NCBI RefSeq assembly: GCF_020080835.1
Contig: NC_058158.1
Location: forward strand, 37,342,305-37,406,304
Source: Cotesia glomerata
Lineage: Eukaryota > Arthropoda > Insecta > Hymenoptera > Braconidae
Length of the DNA stretch: 64,000 bases
Direction of reading: 5' to 3'
Below, in pieces: positions 13,169 through 23,804 of this stretch. The position numbers and the translations under genes were made by a program. The notes under the pieces were generated by a model. That model made no database searches and was not told the DNA's origin. It worked only from the letters and a program-made list of their open reading frames with translations. The first letter of the stretch is position 1, and every line of letters starts with the position of its first letter.

Positions 13169-13540
13169 CTAAGGACTTCCCAAAGGCTTTTATTATTTCT
13201 TTTTTACATTTTAAAATCATCAAAAAAAAAAAAAACATATATGCTCACGTTTGTTATTATTTTAATTTAATTGAAAAACCAAATTCGTAGAGGTTATAAA
13301 CTATTTGTTTTTTTCAGATTTCGTAAATACATTTAGAATGTGTTAATAAGTCTAATTTTGTTTAATATATTGGTTAAAATTATTTGATTGATGGTAAGTT
13401 CTTGTGAGAATTATTCTTCACAAGTTTAAATTTAAAAATTTTAAAAAGTATATTTTGGAGGTTGAAAATCTTTTTTTTTTTTTCTTTCTACCTACGCTTT
13501 TTATCTTTTTCTACGGAATTATGCATTTATTTTGGTTTAA
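13169..13540. other. DTWD1 upstream flank
   Basis: AT-rich DNA from the DTWD1 start to the MITE; it must contain the DTWD1 promoter. No motif I can name with confidence. The last four bases (13537-13540, TTAA) are the left target-site copy of the piggyBac-like element. Confidence 0.4.
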
Positions 13541-14253
13541 CCCTTCAGGACATGGGTGTTTTGACTCACCTTATTTACTCTGGCCATGAGAAAAAATCTC
13601 ATGGCTTCTGCGCATGCGCATAGAACATTATAATTCAGTTTTCTTACGAAAACGTTATTTATTTTTAATTTTTAATGTTCTTAGACTATAAAATAATGAA
13701 TTAATAATTCTTTAATTGATAATTAATTAAGTTTAAATTTATTGCTAGAGTATTATCGATTAAAAAAAAAATAGTACACATAAAATGTATTTGTTAGGAT
13801 TACATATAAAAAAAAAATATTGACTTACGTTTATTAAACCTCTTAATATTATTTATTTGAAAAATATTAAATATTAAATTATAAATTTTACATATTTATG
13901 TAGGTAAACACAGCACAATATTACACTATTATTTTGGCGGTTAAGTATGATGTAAATAAATATGGCGGACGCGGACTGCGAAATGAGCCGAACTCGGCCG
14001 AATAAGAAACGAAAGCTAAAATCTCCCACCTTTTAATACTCTGGCCATGAGAAAAAATCTCATGTCCTCTAAAAAAAATTATTTTTTTATTATTTTTAAT
14101 CAAAAAAAAATTTTTTTATTGTATGTGTGTCTAGAAAACTAAATTATAGGAAGATACAAAAAATTTCAAGTAGCTTTTCCATTTGAAATTTAAAAAATAT
14201 TTGAGATTGAAGTTGCGCATGAGAAAAAATCTCATAACCCATGTCCTGAAGGG
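13541..14253. mobile_element. piggyBac-type non-autonomous element (MITE), 713 bp
   Basis: Perfect 17-bp terminal inverted repeats, CCCTTCAGGACATGGGT at the left end and its reverse complement at the right, are flanked on both sides by TTAA (13537-13540 and 14254-14257). The TTAA duplication and CCC-starting termini are the hallmark of the piggyBac superfamily. No transposase frame is present. Internally a 28-bp word containing CCATGAGAAAAAATCTCATG occurs as a direct repeat at 13576-13603 and 14037-14064, and its core hairpin (ATGAGA, A5 loop, TCTCAT) recurs at 14219-14235 next to the right end. The middle includes a GC-richer patch near 13965-14010. Confidence 0.9.
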
Positions 14254-14257
14254 TTAA

Positions 14258-16541
14258 TTGTTTATTTTATATGTTAAAGTTTTAGTTAGAAAAGAAAAAA
14301 CTAATAAACTAATAATAAAGAAAGAGTAATTTTACGTTTGAATGGACATATCTCGATTATTATCAATTGAAAGTAAAGAAATATAAGGGTTCACGATCAA
14401 TACCTGTATTGATTACATACTGGAGAAAGAGGATGAAGCAAGAGGAAGAGACCGGTACGGGGAATCAGTAAAATAAAAGAGAGGTGTATGTTTAAAAGTA
14501 TTTTTATCTGTTCTGTTATTGACATATTTAAAAGAATCTGAGTAATTAATATGCACTCTCTTGATTGCTAATGGGAAAAAAAAAGTGATAAAAAAAAGAT
14601 TCATCTCGACCCTTTCTTCTTTATTATAATTTCAGAGACTAAAACAAAATAAGTTATAAATTTTAATCTTATTATTCAGAAAAGGATTTAACTTTATTTA
14701 AAGATTATAAAGTTTTAATACTAATTGAATTATTAGGTATCGTATAAAATTAAACTTAAAAAGAATATAATAAGAAATAAATATTTATTAAATCAACTTG
14801 TGAATTAATTAACATGCTTTCTTGTCATCATCATATATACTGTTAAAATAATAGTTGCTGATAAGTATGTACAGTATTAATAATTAATTAATAATAATAA
14901 CATTGTAGTTTGTGTATATTAAGTTTATTAAGTTTATTAAGTTGACGCGTGGAATTCACCCAAGTACTAAGTGCGGTCAAGCGGGATCGCTTCTCTTCTC
15001 TTGGTATTAAATATATACATGTATATATACTGGTGTTAATAAACTAATTCGATTTCTGTTGCACTTTGGCTTTTTAGTCTTGTCAGTTGAGCCATCAAAT
15101 AAATACCTAATTTATTATCTTCTCTTCTATACATTTATAATTTAATTAATAGTCCATGTTACACCAAAAGCAATATATATAGATTAATTATTAACTATAA
15201 ATGAATACATGAACACATAATATTATAATTAGTCATCATGTCAAACTAATTTAATACGGAAACGGATTTGTTGAGTCATTACCATTAAAATAATGGGTGG
15301 ATGATTCCTGCTGATGTTTTTAACTGCAAAAAAATCCAATATTTTAATAATTTACTATAAAATAAAAAAGGTATCTTTTTCAGTAACTGAAGGAGGGAGT
15401 TGGGAGTTGTAAATAAATTATACAAATCTGTGACTGCTATTGCTTTTCGTTAAAGTGACACATTGCATCAATAAGAATCTTTTTCTCGTATGAGCACAGA
15501 CATAATTTATAAGGTTGTTTTAAAACAGGAAATATTTAGAGTGACGAGTGTTTGGATGTTACAATTTACATGCAAATTAAAGTCCTCGGAAATACACCCC
15601 CTCATATAATAACAATAACTATAGGTTATTTTTTCTCATCTTGTATTCCTATTCGGTGAATGAAATAGACTTGTCGACTCATTTTCATGTCACGTCAATA
15701 GTCATCTCAACTGATGATATCAAGTGTACTAGTCATCAACCTTTTTTCCTTTTTTTTTCTTTTTCTTTACACATTTTTCTGTATTATATATTTCTTCGAT
15801 CGATATATATTAATATTATAACGCGTTATCTCCCATATGCTGTAAATTATAACAATATATCGTATAAGATAAATAAAATACACAATACTAATATGCAATT
15901 TAATTTTATCGAACATTCCATATTTTTTCAAAGTTTTAAGTAATATTTGTTATAAATGATAATATATATTTTTTTATAAGGATGAATTATTATTTTTAAG
16001 AAGAAGAAACAGAAGATGAAGAAAAAATAATCCTATAGTAACTTTATTATGTTAAAGCTTTTAATTTATTCATAAAATTTTTGTTTTTAACAGAATCAGT
16101 ATCAAAACGTCTTAATTATTAAATAATTTTTATCGTGTGTTTAGATTAAAGCTCTCGTGATCGATCGACGAAAACTTGAAAAGAGATTATCATAATGTAT
16201 CAGAGAGAGAGAGAGAAAAAAATGAATTGAGAATAAATATAAGGCGCAACAGGTGAAAGATTCCGGCATCTCTGAGAATAAATATACAACAACAATCATC
16301 AGGATAAGGGATAAGGAATAAGTGGTCAGACTGTTTGCCAGAGTAATATTTCACGATCAAGATTACCATGATAGTGATGTTGCGCAGGATGATTGATCAA
16401 GAAAGCGCTAACACGTCAGTATTGTGTTATGCGTGATAGCCAGAAGAAGAAGAAGAAGAAAGAAGAATAAATATAGGGTAAATCGGCGGTTGTAGAAATA
16501 AAAATTGAGACAACGTAACTGAATATAGACAATATTTTATA
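14258..16541. other. Intergenic, no gene recognised
   Basis: AT-rich DNA with scattered short frames of low-complexity composition only. There is a GC-richer patch near 14940-15000 (around GACGCGTGGAATTC). I cannot name any feature here. Confidence 0.4.
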
Positions 16542-16543
16542 TA

Positions 16544-16784
16544 CACTGATAAAAAAATTAACTTGACTCAAGAGCCAAACTCTTGAACCAAGAATACCAT
16601 TTTGAAGAAAATGATTTTCTTGAGTCAAGAGAATAAATTCTTGAGCTAAGAAATTATTCTTGGTCTAAGAAAATTTTCTTGAGCCAAGAATTTATTCTCT
16701 TGATTCAAGAAAATCATTTTCTTCAAAATGGAATTCTTGGTTCAAGAGTTTGGCTCTTAAGTCAAGTCAATTTTTTTATCAGTG
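16544..16784. mobile_element. 241-bp foldback MITE with TA target duplication
   Basis: Both ends begin CACTGATAAAAAAATT and are flanked by TA (16542-16543 and 16785-16786). The two arms are near-perfect inverted copies over roughly 110 bp each, so the whole element folds into one long hairpin. The arms are themselves built from shorter TTGA..TCAAGA palindromic words. TA duplication suggests a Tc1/mariner-related transposase in trans; that superfamily assignment is inference. Confidence 0.85.
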
Positions 16785-16895
16785 TAGGCAGAGTAGTACC
16801 TAAGCGTAGTACCCGTAGGACTACTACTGGTGTACTGGTGTACAATTGGTTGAGATAGAGAGAAGAGTGAGCGGCGCTCCGGATAGGACAGTCGC

Positions 16896-16930
16896 TATAA
16901 AAGCTCACAACCACTGGCTTTACGACGTCA
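16896..16930 (+). promoter_or_regulatory. TATA box plus CRE-like GACGTCA, candidate Dh44 promoter
   Basis: TATAAAA at 16896-16902 sits in a locally GC-rich block, with GACGTCA at 16924-16930, where initiation would be expected (about 28-30 bp from the TATA box). The next gene on this strand is Dh44, whose coding exon begins after an acceptor at 23763, so this is a plausible promoter for it. The link across about 6.7 kb is inferred, not shown. Confidence 0.5.
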
Positions 16931-17033
16931 AACGCTGGTGGTCCATTCTTCAGTGAGGAAGCCCCCTTTCCTTAAGAACTTGATTGTCAACAACTACCTG
17001 ATAATATATATCTACAAAATTTTTAATTAACAA
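16926..17033 (+). other. Candidate non-coding first exon (5' UTR) of Dh44
   Basis: The segment is bounded by the TATA-predicted start and a donor CAA|GTGAGA at 17034. It has no long open frame. A further small candidate exon, 17303-17336, is bounded by a CCCAG acceptor and a GGGTAAGA donor. Assignment to Dh44 rests on order, strand and the acceptor at 23763; RNA evidence would be needed. Confidence 0.35.
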
Positions 17034-19533
17034 GTGAGAATTTTAATTCATTATAATATTTATCAGTTTCAGTTATTTTTTTTTTTTTTTTTTTTTTTGT
17101 CATTTAAATAAATTAGATATCATTATCGTGAAAATTGAATTTCAGTATAATCTGGAAAGTAATAACTTGGTTTATCTACTGGAGCTCTAACCAAACAAAT
17201 ATTATAATTATTATTATTGTAATAATAATTTAAAACGTGCAACGGAAGAAGCTTATATTCATATTTTTTAAATTTTATTCAGTGGTTATAATTTATTCCC
17301 AGTGGGTCAACAACAACAGCTGGTTCTTACTCGGGGTAAGACTATTTTAAAGATTATATTACTATACTACTTTTCTTATTTTGTTTGTTATTATTTAATT
17401 ACATTGTTTAACTTTATTCAATTAAAACTTTTTAAAACTCTATCAACAGTTGTGACAAAACAAAAATTTTTTTTTTATTAAACTAATTAAATTATTTTAT
17501 ATTCTATTAAATGTTAATAAAACAGCAATTTTATATTATTAGAGAAGAAATAAATTTTTTTTATTTTATTAGTAGCAGTAATAATAAATATCGATTATCT
17601 AACAAGGGTATTCTGATATTTTGAATGATTAGTGAGTGTAATAGTTATAGTTATAAAACAAAATAACTAAACATGTAACAATCAGCTGATAAAATATGTA
17701 TATGAGGGTATTTAATGTGTATAGATATATGTTTATAAAACGGTTGGCAAATAAAACCACAAACAGTGATTGCCGGTGGCAATATGTAGCTAAATTAGGG
17801 GAAAATTAAATTTTCGACGGTGGATGATCGTGGGTTATGGATTACTGAATAAGACACGCGATAATAATTCAAACCCCGGGAATATAATCACCATTACATC
17901 ATCCTTATATCTTATAACTTATAAATTACAACGTTATAGCATTGATAGAACACCATCAACAATACCAACATAATAAACTAATTAACAACATCACTCTTTT
18001 CTCACGCAACCCCAAATCTATAATGATAAAATTAGTTGACCTATATAATTTTATTTTTATTTTTTTTCTAATTTTACTATTGCCTCTAAAATATTGCTAA
18101 ACATAATGTAAATTGACAATAAATATATTTATCAGTCTTGTACAACGTCATATATGTGAATTATCCCATTCGAAGATTGATAGGATCATCCCACGGGTAA
18201 TAAAAAATCATTTTCATTTTGTTATACAGTAGAAAAGAGTAAAATATAGATTGCAGTATTGCATCAACATATAAATTTTTACCATTAAATATTTATCGAT
18301 CATTTTTAATGACTTTTTAGTCTTTGATCTTTTATTTTTGAAAAATGTTTTATTTATTTTAAACTTTTATGATATCTAATAAAACTCTTGGCTTATACCA
18401 ACAGTTGAGATATTTATTCAATTAATTAAATTAACAGTTTATATAAATAGTAGTAGAATAATCTGAGTATGGTCAGACAAATACTCAACACTCGTGTTGA
18501 TATTTTATACTCTCTTTATTCATTGTCATTATTATTATTACTACTTTGCTTTTTCTCAATTTTATCAACATTTATGTATTTATACAATTATTAACTTTAA
18601 TAAAACTTATTAAACGGATTAAAATACACACGCGATGTGATTTTATTAAATTAACAAAACAAGTAAATTATTTTTAAAATATTTAAATCAACATTTTTAA
18701 AAAGTAATATTCTTTAACAAAATTCAATAGAGTACTTGATGTATAAGAATAATTTAACAGATTACATGCTACAGATATACGTAAAAGTAAACTTATTAGA
18801 GGCGCAAGGTGATGAACTGATGAGTAGATTAAGCACCAAATGAACCGATTGTCAGCTCTGACATCCAACTTTACATTAATTACGATAATAATAATAATAA
18901 TTTCATATATACACTTAAAGTTAATTAAATTAATTATTAAGTTTTTTTTTTTTCAATTAATAATGCATACGGAAATGAATAAATATTTAATATAATGTTT
19001 GATTGTTGAGTTTTATGTATAAATAAAAATCTTGTTGAGTTATTGAGAGTTTAGATATTGTCTCTTGAGTATTGTATATCGGTGTTGTATATTACATATA
19101 AAAGTACATACGGTATAGTGATATAGGTTCATAGGGGTTTAACAGCATCACGACGTTATGTCGATATCAAAAGTACTTTATTATATCTATATATATATAT
19201 ATATTTATATAAAGAAATTGAATGCCGTCGAGTAAGTACGTATTGATGATATAGAAATAGAAAAGCAAGCACAATCATTTTCTGTGATAACTTTTCATTA
19301 TTATTATTATTATTTGCATCATCATCATCATCATCATCATTATTGTTATGCTAAAATATATTCCAAGATGATACTGTTTTTATTTGTATTATCGGGTAAT
19401 TTAATTTAGTTTTTATCAGGGTTAATACTATAAGATGTCTCTGCTTGCTGACTGAAAAAAAAGATTCAACTTTTTATAATAATTTTATGAAAATTAATCC
19501 TAAATATTATTGACATTAGAATAAATTTAAAAA

Positions 19534-21194
19534 TCTATATATATATATATATACATAAGAGATTTCCACCTATATATTGACTCATCACGATATCTCTGGA
19601 ACCATAACGCGTAGAGACTTGAAATTTGGTAAGAATATTCCTTTCGCCGAGTAGAGGTCAGCTAAGAACGGATTTTACGAAATTCCACCCACAAGGGGGG
19701 TTGCAGGAGCGTTGACAATGGAAAATTCCCATTTTTAAACTGTAGCTCCTATCGACTCCAAATTTGGTAGGAATCTCCTATATGTGATGTAGAAATGATC
19801 TAAGAGCGGATTTTACGACGAATCACCCCCAATAAGGATTGCGGAGGTGGGTGTTGACAAAAAAAATCTTAATTTCCAAAATATAGCTTCTAAAAGCCGT
19901 AAATTTGGTAGGAATCTTTTATTTGTCATGTAGAAATCATCTCAAAACGGATTTCAATAAATTCTACTTCCGACAGGGATTGCGGGGGTGGGTGTTAGAA
20001 TTTCAAATTTCTATTTTCAAACTGTAACTTCTACAAACTTGAAATTAGGTAGGAATCTTTCATTTGTCATGAGATCATCTCAAAACGGATTCCAAAAAAT
20101 TCTACTTCCGATAGGGATTGCCGGGGTGGGTGTTAAAATCTAAAATTTTAATTTCCAAACTGTAACTTCTGCAGATTCTAAATTTGGTAGGAATCTTCGT
20201 GTACGATATCAAGTTCAGCTGAGAATGGATTTTCTCGAATTCTAACCCAAAAGGGATTGTGAGGGCGTTAACAATGAAGATTTCTCATTTCCAATCGATA
20301 GTTTTTATGGACTCGAAGTTTCGTTGGAATCTTTTATTTATAATTTAGAAATTATCTCGAATAAGATCTTACGAAATTCCTCCCCCACATAGGAGTGCGG
20401 GAGTGATAATTGTCAAAAAATTCATATTCTTAAAATACAGTTCCTACAAATATAAAATTTGATAGAATCTCAAGAGAAACAGGCAAATACCGGGATGGCC
20501 TCCAAGGTCAACGGATTTGAATATTTTTCTTTCTTAATAGTGATATATTTTCTTACAACAATCGTCTCTTTGGCAGCGGCAAAAAAGTCATAGTAACGTT
20601 TCCAAAATTTAACATTACATGTAGCTATTCAGTCAACGGACTAAAAATTTTACATACATTTTATTTTTGTTGATCATATAACCGATGAATTGTTCTTATT
20701 ACGGGATCGCGAAAATATAACAGATTAAAAGTATTGCATTTTCTAAACACATGAGATATAGAAAAGAAATTTGGCTATTAATTTTAAGAAAATTCGTAAA
20801 AAACAAGTACAAAAATTTTCTATGTATAATTGATGTTACGGAGGAAATTTTAATTAACGGTGAAATTCGTCGCAATTTAAGCTAGGCAGATTTCAACTTC
20901 ACTTATGAGACCTGAAATTACTTTAACTAGAACTATCAATGCTCATTTCAAATATTTTTTCTTCGTGTCAATTAATATTCATTTTTGGAAGAAAGCAACG
21001 GGAATTTTATAGTGATTGCACATTAAAAGTTACAATGAATTTTAGCTGAATAATCACTTGGATAAAAGATACAGGCCAATTTGATGGAATTTGGAATCTG
21101 TGCAAGTCAAAACAATCTTCCAATTAAATTTCAAGTCTAGATCTAAAAATACAATTCTATAAAGTGCCCAGCGGAGCGGGCGGGTAACAGCTAG
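19534..21194 (+). mobile_element. Non-autonomous Helitron, 1.66 kb
   Basis: The 5' end starts TC (TCTATATAT...) directly after an A, and the 3' end is CTAG directly before a T, which is the A^T insertion rule of Helitrons. A short GC-rich imperfect hairpin (GCCCAGC GGA GCGGGC) lies about 12 bp before the CTAG end. There is no Rep/helicase frame. The 5' half is an array of diverged 139-bp units (listed separately). Ends and target rule are seen directly; mobility is inferred. Confidence 0.85.
19615..20480 (+). repeat. Array of about seven diverged ~139-bp tandem units inside the Helitron
   Basis: The word AAATTTGGTAGGAATC or a close variant recurs at about 19624, 19760, 19901, 20042, 20180, 20316 and 20455, i.e. 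every 136-141 bp. Each unit also carries a purine-rich GGGATTGCGGGGGTGGGTGTT-like block and a TCTCAAAACGGATTT-like block. Divergence between units suggests an old array. Confidence 0.85.
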
Positions 21195-22127
21195 TATATA
21201 TGTAAATTAATGAGATCTATAAATATAATTTTAGATACTTATTTTAAAAATATATAAAAAATGTTAAACAAGTTGATCGTGCATCGGAATGGAAGACAGA
21301 TTGATGGAGGCTGAAAAAAAGCTTGTTTGACATTTTAATTTAACAGCGATTAAACGTAGTGTATGTAAAACCAAGTGTGAATGCAAATTTCTTTTTGTCC
21401 ATATTTTTTTTCTTTTGTTTTTTTCAACATTTTTTTTTTTTTATATATATACTAAGGCACATTATACGCGTCTCACTTGGGCGTCTACCGACCCGTAAAA
21501 ATGAATTAAATGTCCAGACGAATAATTTCTCCCTTTTTATTTTTAAATGCTACGTAACTCTGACACACGGATAAAACTTTCTGAGGTAATAGTTACTGTT
21601 GCTGATGCTGCCTGGTCTATTTTTAATATAAACTTTGATTGTACTTACTCAGATCTATTATTTTCACCTGTCTAAATTAAAGAGTTAAAATTCTTTAATC
21701 TACTTACTGTATTTCAATTTATATTAAAATTATTTACAAATAAAATATTTTATCAAAGTATATTTTATATTAGCTCTTTTGTGGATCGTTTGGACCGCGC
21801 AGATAAGCGTAATTGCACCAGTACAGAGAATTTAATAGGCGAAAATACTAAAAGACGAGAGAATATATCTATCCCTGTGTGCTAGCAATCGCCGATCACA
21901 ATTTTGTAAATCTTGTGGAAATGAACGATGCGACTGGCTATTTTGATCGTTAAAATAAAATTTCCGAACCATTATACTTTTCTTTGGGACTTTTGTAAAT
22001 TATCGTGATATAAGTTTAAATCGAAAATATTGTCAACCTATCATCTAGATTTATAGTTTTCATAAATTTTATTTTTTATTGTTCATTTTTTTTATGTTTA
22101 TGTAAAATATTAATTTTTACCAAGAGT

Positions 22128-22430
22128 TTGGCAATGGCCTGGTCGGCTCGGTGCTCGCTTTTCGAAAGAGTGGGACCACCCGGGTTCTCGATCCCAGCAC
22201 GCACCAATATTTTTAAGTGATTATAATTAAAAATATGTGCGTTACGTTACGTTGCCCGAGGCTCTGGAAGTGGCAGAGATAGCACGTCTGACTTTGGGCG
22301 ATCACACATTTAAGCAACAACTTGAATGGGTGACCACTCTAGTCAGCGTTGGCTAACGCGAGGGATCTCTGCACACTAGGAGAGGGGGCCTTAATGCTCC
22401 AGTGGTCGATAAAGAACAAGTTTTTTCTTA
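22128..22430 (+). mobile_element. SINE-like element with tRNA-like and 5S-like segments
   Basis: 22140-22205 resembles a tRNA gene body with an A-box-like TGGCCTGGTCGG and a B-box-like GGGTTCTCGATCCC. About 100 bp downstream, 22310-22337 reads TTAAGCAAC followed by ACTTGAATGGGTGACC, closely matching two 5S rRNA internal blocks that are fused here. No clear target duplication was found, so element borders are approximate and the SINE call is tentative. Confidence 0.4.
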
Positions 22431-22741
22431 TCAATCACTGTAGACTTACTTGTTTTAAAAATGTTTTTACTTAAGTTGTCTACAAGTTAAACTGCAATTT
22501 GACGTCAAGACTTGCAGTACAAGTATTTTATTCAAGTTGTAGTACAATTTGTTAACCAAAAGTTTGGTGTTAACTTGTATTCAAATTGGGGCTGTAGATT
22601 TTAGTCAATTTGTTTACAACTGTTGTACTGTAAAAATTTACGGGCAAACTTGATGTCAAGTTAACTGTAACTGCTGAAATCCAACTACTTTTAATCAAAG
22701 CGTGGCTATTATATCAGGGGTACTATATAATTTATAGCTAA

Positions 22742-22924
22742 ATTTGTCATTAAAAACAAATTTGGGAACTGGGGAAATAAAGGATAAAGGAGGGAGGAGG
22801 GACCTTACTCAGTAGGAATTTTTTCGGTAACCGAAAAAATAATTCAGACAGCCCAGACCGGGACTCGAACCCGGATCATTTGGTTACGCGCCAAAGGCTC
22901 TACCAGTTAAGCTATCCGAGACAT
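22742..22924 (-). mobile_element. tRNA-derived SINE (tRNA pseudogene head)
   Basis: On the minus strand a tRNA-like head runs from about 22924 to 22848. It has an exact-type A box (TAGCTTAACTGG, 22914-22903), an exact B box (GGTTCGAGTCC, 22871-22861), a 5-bp anticodon stem TTTGG/CCAAA and a good T stem. The anticodon loop is CGCGTAA, lacking U33, and the acceptor stem pairs poorly, so this is not a working tRNA. A tail with a TTTTTTCGGTTACCGAAAAAA hairpin follows. The sequence just upstream (22925-23140) may belong to the same repeat. Confidence 0.7.
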
Positions 22925-23804
22925 TATGGGTTTTATCTGTGGTTTCCCTATTATTCTGTTCCAACAGCCTGAGAAGGTGAGGTTCAGGGTGAATACGGTA
23001 CAGAAAGCACAAGTCGCGGGCCACACAGCCGCAATATAGTGGAGAAATTGTTGATGCCCCAAAAAGAGTGGGGATATCAGCCTTGTAAAAACCAGATAAC
23101 GGTATACAAGTAAAACCCAAAGATTAATTTTTACCAACTTTTATTTTTTATATTCCTACAAAGGTGGAAGTATATTTTGAGTGTAGTATCGACGTGTAAT
23201 ATGAAGCGACCGACAACATTCAAAGTTTGTTAGTTTTATGTGTTTCTCTGTTATTAATCAGTCCGTACTATTTAAATTTACAAAAAATAACAGAAAAAAA
23301 AAATAGTTTTTGTATTGTACAGATGATGCAGAACTTTTAATTATACGGAGAAACGAAAAAGGTGAATAAATTGTAAATAATTGAAAGAGAATGTAATTTT
23401 AAAGGGAGAATAATCAAGTGCTAGGGAGACAAATAATTAAGAAAAAAAGAAAAGAAAAAAATAGCACCGCAAACAAAAGGAATAAAAAGGGTAGTGTGAG
23501 AATAAGGTGGTACGTGGTATGCGTAGATGAGATTTCCGGTAATTGGAAAGCGTGGCTAGATATATCTACATATATTCAGTAGCTCCCTTGGGAATTATCA
23601 CGACAAATTAAGCCATCGTGTACGCCGGTGTTAATAAACTTTATATATATATATACGAATATCACTGCGGTAGAAGATAATTCAATTGTACATTCAAACG
23701 TATTAACACGTGTACATGTCTATATAGATTAATTTATAATTTATATTTATATTTATTTTTCAGGAAACTTTGGTTGAAAGAATTTATTCATTTATCAAGA
23801 CAAA

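Larger units (their letters stand above)
17034..23763 (+). other. Probable long first intron of Dh44, transposon-rich
   Basis: 6.7 kb without a credible gene, between the candidate leader exon and the acceptor TTTTTCAG at 23756-23763. It holds a Helitron (19534-21194), tRNA-like and 5S-like repeat sequence (22128-22430) and a tRNA-derived SINE (around 22742-22924). The rest is AT-rich with a small (CAT)n tract at 19318-19340. Confidence 0.4.

Noticed and set aside
19318..19340. A short (CAT)n tract as a coding His repeat.
   Set aside because: There is no surrounding open frame; it is a simple microsatellite in the presumed intron.
22848..22924. A functional tRNA gene on the minus strand.
   Set aside because: The A and B boxes are good, but the anticodon loop lacks U33 and the acceptor stem pairs badly. 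A SINE head explains it better.
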